Part shown: positions 1 through 7,736 of the stretch, piece after piece
How the letters are laid out: each line of letters opens with the position of its first letter
How positions within the stretch are numbered: position 1 is the first letter of the stretch
Assembly (NCBI GenBank): GCA_902766265.1
Contig: CACXCY010000195.1
Span: forward strand, 1-16,204
Reading direction: 5' to 3'
DNA: 16,204 nt
From: an uncultured Bacteroidota bacterium
GTDB lineage: Bacteria; Bacteroidota; Bacteroidia; Bacteroidales; P3
Position numbers and translations under genes: made by a program
The notes under the pieces: model-generated
Told to the model about the DNA's origin: nothing
The model's database searches: none
What the model saw: the letters and a program-made list of their open reading frames with translations, nothing else

Positions 1-495
1 ATCGCCGTTATCGCCGATATGGCGCTGTGCCCATACGTAAGCTTGCGCTCCGCACCAGGACTCACGCTCATCAACCGCAACGTCACCTACTACTGGGAAG
101 AGGGTTACCTGACGGCCCACCCCGGTTCCGACCACAAACGCTCGGTGGAATCGGTCTATGGCGAAGTACCTTTCGACCTGAAATTTCGTGCTATGCGCTG
201 GAACAACTTCCAACCCTACCTGACGGGCGGGTGCAGCTACGGTTTCGACTTTGCCTCGCTGCGCAACAACAAGAACAACAACGACGAGTCTATCGTGCGA
301 CTGAACACCAGCGATTTCCGCTATACTATGGGCATTGGTTTCGACTTCTTCCTGCGCTATGTGAAGTTTGCCATCGAACTCAAGATGACTTTTGGTCTCT
401 CCGACCTCGTCATTCCCGATGACGACCTCTATTCGCGCTCCACCCAGACCCTCAACTCACGTACCTTTATGCTGGGCTTCACCTTCGAAGGATAA
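1..495 (+). CDS. porT: PorT-like outer-membrane beta-barrel protein, 3' part
   Basis: The frame is open to the left edge, so the N-terminus, including any signal peptide, is missing and 164 residues are visible. The visible part has alternating aromatic and polar strands typical of an outer-membrane barrel: an early R-S-A-P-G-L segment, VPFDLKFRAMRWNNFQPYL, a glycine/aromatic strand (GGCSYGFDF), and a closing strand ending FMLGFTFEG with a penultimate aromatic residue. The order of these segments resembles PorT of Porphyromonas gingivalis as I remember it; no alignment was run. PorT is required for type IX secretion and gingipain export. The FAD-dehydrogenase gene begins two bases after the stop, so the two are probably co-transcribed. 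The presence of sprA downstream supports a T9SS role. It could instead be another small barrel of the same fold. Confidence 0.72.
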   Translation: MAVIADMALCPYVSLRSAPGLTLINRNVTYYWEEGYLTAHPGSDHKRSVESVYGEVPFDLKFRAMRWNNFQPYLTGGCSYGFDFASLRNNKNNNDESIVRLNTSDFRYTMGIGFDFFLRYVKFAIELKMTFGLSDLVIPDDDLYSRSTQTLNSRTFMLGFTFEG

Positions 496-497
496 CC

Positions 498-2099
498 ATG
501 CAACGCATCGCCATAGACCTCACCCCCGAACAATACCACATCGCCGACGAGCGTGTGGCCGCCGTAGCTCGGCAGCTGCATGTAGCGCCCTCCCGGATAG
601 GACATATAGAGGTGGTGAGACGCAGCATCGACTCGCGACGCGGACAGGTGAAATACAGCACCCTACTTGATGTATATGATGCCAGAGAGACCTTCATTCC
701 GCCCACCTTCAACATCGACTATCCCGACTGCTCCACAGCTCAACGGCAGATAGTCATTGTCGGCGCCGGCCCGGCAGGCCTCTTTGCTGCATTGCGTGCG
801 CTGCAACACGGCGTCCGCCCTGTGATTGTGGAGCGTGGAAAACCTGTGGAGGAACGCAAACGTGACGTAGCGCTTCTGGGACGCGAAGGTATTCTCAACC
901 CCGACAGCAACTGGTGTTTCGGCGAAGGTGGCGCAGGCACTTTCAGCGACGGTAAACTGTATACCCGTTCCACCAAGAGGGGCGATGTCAGCGAGGTGCT
1001 GCGCATATTGGTGGCCCACGGTGCCGACCCATCCATACTCATCGATGCCCACGCCCATATCGGCACCGACATGCTCAGCCCTATCATCGCCAATATACGT
1101 CACACCATCCTTGACCACGGAGGGCAGTACCTCTTCGGATGCCACATGAACGACCTGCTGACAAACAACGACGGTCATGTCTGCGGCATCCGTACTGCCG
1201 AAGGACAAACCATAGAAGGCGACGCCGTCATCCTAGCTACAGGCCACTCGGCACGCGATATCTACGAGCTCTTTCACCGCCAGGGGTGGATGTTGCAGGC
1301 CAAACCCTTTGCCCTCGGAGTGAGGGTGGAGCATCCCCAACAGCTCATCAACAGCATACAATACCACTCATCCCACTATTCTCCCTACCTTCCTCCGGCA
1401 ACATACAGTTTGACCGCACAGGTGGAGGTCGGCACAAAGAGTGGACGTGGAGACACCCACGGAGTTTTCTCATTCTGCATGTGCCCCGGTGGTGTTATCG
1501 TACCTGCCGCTACTGCGGAACACCAGCAAGTGGTGAACGGCATGAGCAACTCGAAGCGCAACAGCCCCTATGCCAACAGTGGCATCGCTGTCACCGTGGG
1601 GGTGGACGATGTGCCAGAGTATGCACAATACGGAGAAATGGCCTTGCTGCGTTTCCAGCAGGACGTGGAGCGACGCATCTATGAAGCAGGACAAGCAGCC
1701 ACCAATACCAAGACAGCGACAGCGGCGCCGTCACAACGTCTCACCGACTTCTGCGAAGGACGCACGTCAGCCCAACTCAACAAGAGCAACTATCTCGGCA
1801 CCTGCGTCAGCGCCCCACTCCATGAGTTGCTGCCCCCATTTGTTACCGACGCCCTACAACAAGGATTCCGCGTTTTCGACCGCAAGATGCGGGGATTCTA
1901 CACCGAGCAGGCCAGCATTGTCGCTGTGGAAAGCCGCACATCGTCACCCATACGAATTCCTCGCGGAGCCGACTTCCAGCACCCACAGTTGCGAGGGCTC
2001 TATCCCTGCGGTGAGGGTGCCGGCTACGCAGGAGGCATCGTCAGCAGTGCCCTTGACGGCATCAACGCCGTCAACGCTTGGATGCAGAACAGAACCTGA
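498..2099 (+). CDS. FAD-dependent dehydrogenase (COG2509-type NAD(P)/FAD oxidoreductase)
   Basis: This is a 533-residue cytoplasmic flavoprotein with no signal peptide or membrane segment. A short N-terminal domain (about 1-80) precedes the dinucleotide-binding fold, IVIVGAGPAGLFAALRAL, with the Gly-rich GAGPAG at residues 89-94. An acidic-ended strand (VIVERGKPVEERKRD) follows. The segment GEGGAGTFSDGKL at 142-154 is characteristic of this uncharacterised dehydrogenase family. The C-terminal FAD-contacting motif GEGAGYAGGIVSSALDGI starts at residue 505. The full length fits the family. The substrate is unknown, although members are commonly annotated as FAD-dependent dehydrogenases. The ATG lies two bases after the stop of the PorT-like gene, which suggests translational coupling. 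The family is confident; the physiological role is not. Confidence 0.88.
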   Translation: MQRIAIDLTPEQYHIADERVAAVARQLHVAPSRIGHIEVVRRSIDSRRGQVKYSTLLDVYDARETFIPPTFNIDYPDCSTAQRQIVIVGAGPAGLFAALRALQHGVRPVIVERGKPVEERKRDVALLGREGILNPDSNWCFGEGGAGTFSDGKLYTRSTKRGDVSEVLRILVAHGADPSILIDAHAHIGTDMLSPIIANIRHTILDHGGQYLFGCHMNDLLTNNDGHVCGIRTAEGQTIEGDAVILATGHSARDIYELFHRQGWMLQAKPFALGVRVEHPQQLINSIQYHSSHYSPYLPPATYSLTAQVEVGTKSGRGDTHGVFSFCMCPGGVIVPAATAEHQQVVNGMSNSKRNSPYANSGIAVTVGVDDVPEYAQYGEMALLRFQQDVERRIYEAGQAATNTKTATAAPSQRLTDFCEGRTSAQLNKSNYLGTCVSAPLHELLPPFVTDALQQGFRVFDRKMRGFYTEQASIVAVESRTSSPIRIPRGADFQHPQLRGLYPCGEGAGYAGGIVSSALDGINAVNAWMQNRT

Positions 2100-2110
2100 C
2101 ACCACAACAA

Positions 2111-2145
2111 TAGATACAAGAAACAGGAAACTAGGAACTAGAAAC
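2111..2145. repeat. Five tandem heptamers (TAGRAAC-like) upstream of uvrB
   Basis: Five consecutive 7-base units fill most of the 63-bp gap between the FAD-dehydrogenase stop and the uvrB GTG: TAGATAC, AAGAAAC, AGGAAAC, TAGGAAC and TAGAAAC. Every unit ends in AC and differs from TAGAAAC at one or two positions. The period is not a codon multiple that matters here, because the stretch is non-coding. The array could be a slippage product, a dispersed heptamer repeat of this genome, or a protein-binding array. The sequence alone does not decide. Confidence 0.7.
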
Positions 2146-2162
2146 ACCAAATACCGACTACC

Positions 2163-4361
2163 GTGCCATTCCAACTCAAATCAGATTTTGCCCCTATGGG
2201 CGACCAGCCCGATGCCATACGCCAACTGGTGGATGGTATCAAGCAGGGGCAACGTGCCCAAGTGCTGCAAGGGGTCACGGGGTCGGGCAAGACCTTCACG
2301 GTAGCCAATGTTATTGCCCAACTCAACCGTCCCACGCTGGTCATGAGCCACAACAAGACACTGGCGGCCCAGCTCTACGGCGAATTCAAACAGTTCTTTC
2401 CCGACAACGCCGTAGAATACTTCGTTTCCTACTACGACTACTACCAACCCGAGGCCTATATACCCGCCACCAATACCTACATTGAGAAAGACCTGGACAT
2501 CAACGACGAACTCGACAAACTGCGGCTCCGCGCCTCGTCGGCGTTACTCAGCGGACGACGCGATGTCATCGTGGTCTGTTCCGTGAGTTGTATCTACGGC
2601 ATCGGCAATCCCGAAGAGTTCAAGCGAGGCACCCTGCATCTCAAGACAGGGCAGAGACTCGGGCGTGACCAACTGCTACTCCAGCTGCTCGACGCCCAAT
2701 ATACCCGCAACGAGATAGAATTCGTCAACGGCCGATTCCGCGTCAAGGGCGACACGGTAGATATATTCCCATCATTTGCCGATTTCTGCTATCGCGTCTG
2801 TTTCTGGGACGATCAGATAGAGACTCTGGAATCGTTCGACCCCGTTAGCGGCCAGCGTCTGGAGCGTTTCGACGAAGTGACCATATATCCCGCCAGCAAC
2901 TTCCTCACCAACAAGGAGAGTATGGCCGACGCACTGCAACAGATACAACACGATATGTACGAGCGCCGCGATTTCCTGCACGACGACGGAAGACATCTTG
3001 AAGCTAAGCGCTTGGAAGAGCGTGTGAACTACGATATCGAGATGATACAGGAGCTGGGCTACTGCAGCGGCATTGAGAACTACTCGCGCTATTTCGACGG
3101 CCGCAGTCCCGGAAGCCGTCCTTTCTGCCTGATAGACTATTTCCCTGACGACTTTCTTCTCGTGGTGGACGAGAGCCACGTCACCGTGCCGCAGATACGG
3201 GCCATGTACGGCGGCGACCGCAGCCGCAAGACCGCTTTGGTGGAATATGGTTTTCGCCTACCATCGGCACTCGACAACCGTCCGCTTACCTATGAAGAGT
3301 TCTATGCCCTCACTGGACAGACCATATATATCAGCGCCACACCTGCCGACTATGAGCTGCAGGAAAGCGAAGGAGTGGTGGTGGAACAGGTGATACGCCC
3401 CACAGGACTGCTCGACCCCGTGGTGGAGGTACGCGGTGCCAGCAATCAGGTAGATGATCTGCTCAACGAGATAGAGGACACCGTAGACAACGGCGAGCGT
3501 GTCCTCGTCACTACTCTCACCAAACGTATGGCCGAAGAACTCAGCAGCTATCTTGTGAACCTCGGCATCAAGACCGCCTACATCCACTCCGACGTAGACA
3601 CATTGGAACGGGTGGAAATCATGCGCGACTTGCGACTTGGTGTCTACGATGTGCTGGTGGGCGTCAATCTCTTACGCGAAGGGTTGGATTTGCCGGAGGT
3701 GTCGCTGGTGGCTATCCTTGATGCCGACAAAGAGGGTTTCCTCCGTAGCGACCGCGCCCTTATCCAGACTATTGGCCGCGCCGCCCGCAACGTGCACAGC
3801 CGCGCCATTCTCTACGGCGATGTGATTACCGGATCCATGCAACGCGCCATTGACGAGACCAACCGCCACCGCGAGAAACAGATACGCTACAATATGGAGC
3901 ACCATATCGTACCACGCCAAATCAAGAAGAGTACCCAGTCCATCATCGGCCAGACTTCGGTTATCGAGCTCGCCGCCGAACAAGCCGAAGGGTATTCTCC
4001 TTCGCAGGAGGTGGCTAACCTTGTGGCCAAAGGCGATATGGTGAATATTGCCGCCAGCCCCTACGCGCTCCATACTCCAGCTCACAACGGGCAAAAGCAG
4101 TTACACTCCGACCACGAAGACCTGGTGGGCGAAGACAGCGCCGTATGGGAAAGTCCCGAAGAGACAAAGCCGCAAGAGACAGAGACAACGGCGCCACCCG
4201 TGATTGACGCCCGTACCAAAGCACAGCTCCGCAAGGAGATACGCGAACTGCAGCGCAAGATGCAGCAAGCCGCCAAAGAGATGAACTTTCTCGTGGCCGC
4301 CAAGTACCGAGACCAAATCAAATCACTACAAGATCTCCTACCCTATGCCCGAGGACAATAG
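2163..4361 (+). CDS. uvrB: UvrB, excinuclease ABC subunit B
   Basis: UvrB is the damage-verifying helicase-like subunit of nucleotide excision repair. It is loaded by UvrA and then recruits UvrC for incision. The protein has 732 residues. Walker A is GVTGSGKT (37-44, Lys43). The damage-inserting beta-hairpin region YFVSYYDYYQPEAY lies near residues 86-99. Motif II is DESH (336-339), followed by SATP, and motif VI is QTIGRAARN (535-543). A C-terminal UVR coiled-coil that binds UvrC spans about 689-724. I chose the GTG start because the product then begins MPFQLKSDFAPMGDQPDAI, matching the usual UvrB N-terminus; the next ATG (2196) would remove eleven conserved residues. It is longer than E. 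coli UvrB (673), mostly because of an acidic, Pro/Thr-rich linker at about 635-685 before the UVR domain. The heptamer array lies directly upstream. Confidence 0.98.
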   Translation: MPFQLKSDFAPMGDQPDAIRQLVDGIKQGQRAQVLQGVTGSGKTFTVANVIAQLNRPTLVMSHNKTLAAQLYGEFKQFFPDNAVEYFVSYYDYYQPEAYIPATNTYIEKDLDINDELDKLRLRASSALLSGRRDVIVVCSVSCIYGIGNPEEFKRGTLHLKTGQRLGRDQLLLQLLDAQYTRNEIEFVNGRFRVKGDTVDIFPSFADFCYRVCFWDDQIETLESFDPVSGQRLERFDEVTIYPASNFLTNKESMADALQQIQHDMYERRDFLHDDGRHLEAKRLEERVNYDIEMIQELGYCSGIENYSRYFDGRSPGSRPFCLIDYFPDDFLLVVDESHVTVPQIRAMYGGDRSRKTALVEYGFRLPSALDNRPLTYEEFYALTGQTIYISATPADYELQESEGVVVEQVIRPTGLLDPVVEVRGASNQVDDLLNEIEDTVDNGERVLVTTLTKRMAEELSSYLVNLGIKTAYIHSDVDTLERVEIMRDLRLGVYDVLVGVNLLREGLDLPEVSLVAILDADKEGFLRSDRALIQTIGRAARNVHSRAILYGDVITGSMQRAIDETNRHREKQIRYNMEHHIVPRQIKKSTQSIIGQTSVIELAAEQAEGYSPSQEVANLVAKGDMVNIAASPYALHTPAHNGQKQLHSDHEDLVGEDSAVWESPEETKPQETETTAPPVIDARTKAQLRKEIRELQRKMQQAAKEMNFLVAAKYRDQIKSLQDLLPYARGQ

Positions 4362-4432
4362 GATTATGTGTCTTTACCCCTGATGCCAGATATTCTATCG
4401 CCGTTTCTCCCCCTACATCTAATACTAAAAAA

Positions 4433-5779
4433 ATGTCTCACACCAACCATCCTTACGCATCCATTATACTGAGAACATGTGTCGCAGCACTGTTTCTGTG
4501 CGGATGGGCCACCTCATGGGGCCAGAGCCCGGACAAACACAAGCAGCCGCGATACAGTAAATATTTCACCGACAAGACACTGCGGGTGGAATACTACCGC
4601 GTAGGCAACAGCCATTGGGACACCATCGAACTGCACGGCTACGGTAGCAAGCGGCAATGGGCAGGGTCTGGAAAAGTGCTGCTCGACCCCTTCGACTACG
4701 GCACATACCGAGTGCTGGTGAAGGACCGCCGAACGGGCAAGGAGATATACAGCCGCACATACAACACCCTGTTTCACGAATACTGCGACACCCCGGAAGG
4801 CAAGGACAGTGTGGCGCGAATGGAAGAGGTGGTGCTGCTACCCTGGCCGAAAGCGGAGGTGGACATCTGTCTGCAGAAACGCGACGAACACCAGCAGTTC
4901 CAAACATCAAAAACGCTACACTTCGACCCTGCCTGCACCCCCATTGCCCCCGCAATCGATTGTGGGAGGATTTCACACGAACCCACCGTGCGGCTACAAT
5001 ACAATGGGGCACCACGCAAAAAGATAGACATTGCCATCGTACCCGAGGGCTATGGGCCTTTCGACATTGACAAGATGCTCGATGACATGAAAAACTTCAC
5101 CGAATACATATTCAGCGTGGAACCCTTCAAGAGCCGACGGGAGGACTTTAATGTTTGGGGCGTGCTGCAACCCGGCGAGAGCAGCGGTATCACCGACCCT
5201 ACCAAAAACATCCGGGTGAACAGCACCGTGGGGGCCTCCTACGGCACATTCGGCAGCGACAGATACCTAATGACCTTCTACCTCTTCCAACTGCACTGCG
5301 TATTGGGCAGCACCCCGTGCGACCACATCGTCATCATGGCCAACAGCGAAACCTACGGCGGTGGAGCCATCTACAACTTCTATGCCATCAGCGCGGTGAC
5401 GTCCATGTCGCCCCACATCCTGCCGCACGAACTGGGCCATTCGATCGGTGGCCTGGCCGACGAATATGTGGAGGAGGAGGGTTCTTACGCCGACATCCAC
5501 AAGACGCCTTACGAACCCACGGAGCCCAACATCACCAATCTGGTGGATTTCGAGAAGAAATGGAAAGACCTCGTCGATGCCGACACACCCATACCCACGC
5601 CACCCTGCACACTCGACAATCCCATGGGTACCTGCGGTCCAGTAGGCGTGTATGAGGGAGCCGGCTATGCAGCCAAAGGACTCTACCGACCGGTAATGAA
5701 CTGCATGATGCGCTACTATGCCCCTTTCTGCCCAGTATGCACACGGGCGCTTAACGCCATTTTCGACATCTACCTATAA
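4433..5779 (+). CDS. Exported M64-family zinc metallopeptidase (IgA-peptidase-like)
   Basis: This 448-residue protein has an N-terminal signal peptide with a hydrophobic core (about 11-26) and likely cleavage just before Gln31 (TSWG|Q), so it acts in the periplasm or outside the cell. Residues about 40-170 match the beta-rich N-terminal domain seen in M64 peptidases. The catalytic part starts near KKIDIAIVPEGYG and contains the zinc-binding HELGH at 332-336, with Glu333 as catalytic base. The nearby ADEY (342-345) includes Asp343, a candidate third ligand. A cysteine-rich C-terminal segment (CTLDNPMGTCG, NCMMRYYAPFCPVC) follows. M64 is named after a clostridial IgA1 protease, but Bacteroidota members are common and their substrates mostly unknown, so IgA cleavage should not be assumed. 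No T9SS sorting domain or lipobox is visible. It starts 71 bp after uvrB, with no clear promoter between them. Confidence 0.9.
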   Translation: MSHTNHPYASIILRTCVAALFLCGWATSWGQSPDKHKQPRYSKYFTDKTLRVEYYRVGNSHWDTIELHGYGSKRQWAGSGKVLLDPFDYGTYRVLVKDRRTGKEIYSRTYNTLFHEYCDTPEGKDSVARMEEVVLLPWPKAEVDICLQKRDEHQQFQTSKTLHFDPACTPIAPAIDCGRISHEPTVRLQYNGAPRKKIDIAIVPEGYGPFDIDKMLDDMKNFTEYIFSVEPFKSRREDFNVWGVLQPGESSGITDPTKNIRVNSTVGASYGTFGSDRYLMTFYLFQLHCVLGSTPCDHIVIMANSETYGGGAIYNFYAISAVTSMSPHILPHELGHSIGGLADEYVEEEGSYADIHKTPYEPTEPNITNLVDFEKKWKDLVDADTPIPTPPCTLDNPMGTCGPVGVYEGAGYAAKGLYRPVMNCMMRYYAPFCPVCTRALNAIFDIYL

Positions 5780-5791
5780 CCCCGCAAACAG

Positions 5792-5901
5792 TAATGGGTA
5801 TTATTGTCGATGATAATGGGTATTATTGTCGATGATAATGGGTATTATTGCGGACAATAATGGGTATTATTGCGGACGATAATGGGTATTATTGCAGATG
5901 C
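5792..5901. repeat. Tandem repeat, five copies of a 22-bp unit
   Basis: Five head-to-tail units start at 5792, 5814, 5836, 5858 and 5880. Each begins with the invariant 15-base core TAATGGGTATTATTG followed by seven variable bases: TCGATGA, TCGATGA, CGGACAA, CGGACGA and CAGATGC. The first two units are identical, and divergence increases downstream. The core is itself dyad-like (ATAAT-GGGT-ATTAT). At the third/fourth unit boundary it becomes a perfect 7-bp inverted repeat, CAATAATGGGTATTATTG (5855-5872). The array begins 12 bases after the M64 peptidase stop. The 22-bp period is about two helical turns, which would place the dyads on one face of the DNA. It is not CRISPR, because no unique spacers separate the units. 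Confidence 0.93.
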
Positions 5902-5939
5902 GCACCTAAGACCAGCACCCTAAAATGCCATTTATCTAA

Positions 5940-6169
5940 GAAACTGTTTAAATTGATTGATGGAATTTGTTATGCGTATAAACGAACAGATTTTTCTTCT
6001 ATCCGAAGGCGCGAAGTTTCGCAAAGCGAGTGCAGAGAATGCGTGCATTTTTTGCCGAGCCAAAGAAACGTTGATGGAACCAATGGGGGTCCATTGTAAC
6101 TGAGGAGAGAAGGAAAATATGTCGTTTAGATGCTTTAAGAAAAACATTGAATTAATTTTAAACAGTTTC
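5940..6169. mobile_element. MITE-like element, 230 bp, with terminal inverted repeats and TAA target duplication
   Basis: The left end GAAACTGTTTAAA (5940-5952) is the perfect inverse of the right end, whose reverse complement also begins GAAACTGTTTAAA (ending at 6169). With one gap the similarity continues about eleven more bases. TAA directly flanks both ends (5937-5939 and 6170-6172), as expected for a 3-bp target duplication of the TNA type made by some IS5-family (IS1031-group) transposases; assignment to that family is inference. The element holds no convincing ORF, so it would be non-autonomous and moved by a transposase encoded elsewhere. It contains a perfect 6-bp hairpin at 6081-6096. 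It sits between the 22-bp repeat array and the start of the beta-helix lipoprotein gene, so it may have changed that gene's promoter. Confidence 0.72.
6081..6096. repeat. Short perfect hairpin inside the MITE-like element
   Basis: CAATGG-GGGT-CCATTG forms a perfect 6-bp stem with a 4-base loop. No T-run follows, so it is not a standard intrinsic terminator. Internal hairpins are common in non-autonomous elements. Its outer bases and loop (CAAT, GGGT, ATTG) recall the dyad in the 22-bp repeats upstream, probably by chance. Confidence 0.5.
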
Positions 6170-6253
6170 TAAAATGTAGACGCTGTGCAATAAGAACGCG
6201 TGACGTGCGTTATTGATATTGAATCTATATTATTGACTCTTTTCAGCACCTAC

Positions 6254-7702
6254 GTGAACTATCTCAAATATCTGGCAGCCATCGCCGTCGCTATTCTGCT
6301 GATGCCCGCACTCACCACCTCCTGCACCCGTGAGGACGTCATGCTGACCGACGGGTTTGAACTGACATTCTCGTGCGACACCGTGGCCTTTGATACCGTG
6401 TTCACCGCCATGGGCAGCACCACACGGCAGGTGAGAGTGTACAACACAGGTAGCCAACCCGTGCAGCTGAGCAGCGTTACACTGCAAGGAGGGCGCTCCT
6501 CACGATTCCGCCTCAACGTGGACGGTGACACTTCGATGATAGTGCGCAATCTGGAGATTGGAGCCCACGACAGCATCTTCATCTTCATCCAAGCCAACAT
6601 CAATCCCAACGCCAGCAACGCCCCCTTCCTCGTGGAGGACGCCATACTCTTCAACTCCCCTAAAGGCAGCCAGCGCCTCCCTTTGACGGCTTACGGACGC
6701 AACGCCGTATACCATAAACCCGACCACACCATCCACGACGCCGACGGCAACACATACCCTTATAGCGTAATCGACTGCGATGCGTGGGACCACACGCGCC
6801 CCCACGTCATGATGGGCTACGCAGTAGTGGACTCCGGTTGCACACTCCACCTCGTGGCAGGCGACGAGCTGTATTTCGCCAACGATGGCTACCTGTGGGT
6901 GTATAAAGACGGTACCCTCGACGCACGTGGTACTGCCGAGCAACCCGTGCTGTTCACCTCGCTGCGCCACGACGGCTGGTACGACAAGCTGCCCGGACAA
7001 TGGGGCTACATCTGGCTGTCAGACGGCAGCAAGGACAACGTCCTCGACTGGGCTGTGGTGGAGAACGGATACGCCGGTCTCTTTGTCAACTCCACCCACT
7101 ACCCCACCCTCACCATCAGCAATACACGCGTCGAGAACCATTCGTTGGCAGGAGTGCTGGGGCAGGGCTCGTCGATAGTGGGCGACAACCTGCTGGTTGA
7201 CAACTGCGGCACCGCCACCATAGTGCTGCAATACGGAGGACGCTATCAATTCAGCAACTCCACCTTTGCCGACTATTATGCATACGAAAGCCGCACCACC
7301 CCCAGCGTCATCCTCAGCAACGCCTATGGCAGCGGTGCCGACCTGCAACTTAACGGTCTGCAGCAAGCCACGTTCCGCAACTGCATCATCTACGGCAACT
7401 ACAACGGCAACGACGCTTCCGGCGAAATACTCTTTGACTACCGCAACGGAGCCGCATACAATGTGGTCTTCGACCATTGTCTGCTCAAATCCACCCTGGC
7501 GGCACCCTTCGCCACCTCCTGCATCACCAACCAAGACCCTCAGTTCACCGACGCCACTGCACAAGACTATCACTTGAAAGCCACCTCTCCCGCCATAGCA
7601 CAGGGTGACCCATCCTTCATAACACTGCCCAACGACCTCGACAACCACCCCCGCGCCATCCCACCGACAATAGGTGCATTCGAAGTGGGAAGCGAGGATT
7701 AG
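6254..7702 (+). CDS. Parallel beta-helix lipoprotein with choice-of-anchor Q-like C-terminus
   Basis: This is an exported protein of 482 residues if it starts at GTG 6254. I prefer that start because it gives a normal lipoprotein signal: a hydrophobic segment and ALTTSC with the modified cysteine at residue 24. An earlier in-frame GTG at 6200 would add 18 residues before the signal core. After the cysteine comes an Ig-like region (about 30-140, with VRVYNTGSQPVQLSSVTL), then a right-handed beta-helix (about 195-430) with repeated short strands such as LVDNCGTATIVLQYGG and FRNCIIYGNYNGN. The end, SPAIAQGDPSF followed by DLDNHPRAIPPTIGAFE, resembles the choice-of-anchor Q ending. Function is unknown; catalytic carbohydrate-lyase residues cannot be identified by eye. 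It lies 34 bp before ruvA and probably shares its transcript. A weak -7-like TATTATTG (6228-6235) lies upstream. Confidence 0.85.
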   Translation: MNYLKYLAAIAVAILLMPALTTSCTREDVMLTDGFELTFSCDTVAFDTVFTAMGSTTRQVRVYNTGSQPVQLSSVTLQGGRSSRFRLNVDGDTSMIVRNLEIGAHDSIFIFIQANINPNASNAPFLVEDAILFNSPKGSQRLPLTAYGRNAVYHKPDHTIHDADGNTYPYSVIDCDAWDHTRPHVMMGYAVVDSGCTLHLVAGDELYFANDGYLWVYKDGTLDARGTAEQPVLFTSLRHDGWYDKLPGQWGYIWLSDGSKDNVLDWAVVENGYAGLFVNSTHYPTLTISNTRVENHSLAGVLGQGSSIVGDNLLVDNCGTATIVLQYGGRYQFSNSTFADYYAYESRTTPSVILSNAYGSGADLQLNGLQQATFRNCIIYGNYNGNDASGEILFDYRNGAAYNVVFDHCLLKSTLAAPFATSCITNQDPQFTDATAQDYHLKATSPAIAQGDPSFITLPNDLDNHPRAIPPTIGAFEVGSED

Positions 7703-7736
7703 AACAATATCCCGATAACCAAACAATACACAAGAC

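Noticed and set aside
4362..4432. Promoter for the M64 peptidase gene
   Set aside because: No TAnnTTTG with a suitable upstream TTTG is visible in this 71-bp gap.
5792..5901. CRISPR array
   Set aside because: The units are contiguous with only seven variable bases, far too short for spacers, and no cas genes are present.
5848..6099. An 83-residue open frame starting in the 22-bp repeats and running into the MITE-like element
   Set aside because: It begins inside tandem repeats, crosses the element boundary, has no protein-like pattern, and its start is a repeat by-product.
6200..6253. GTG at 6200 as the start of the beta-helix lipoprotein gene
   Set aside because: It is the first possible start in the frame, but it would place an unusual 18-residue leader before a normal lipoprotein signal. 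GTG 6254 gives a standard 24-residue signal to the cysteine. It is not fully excluded.
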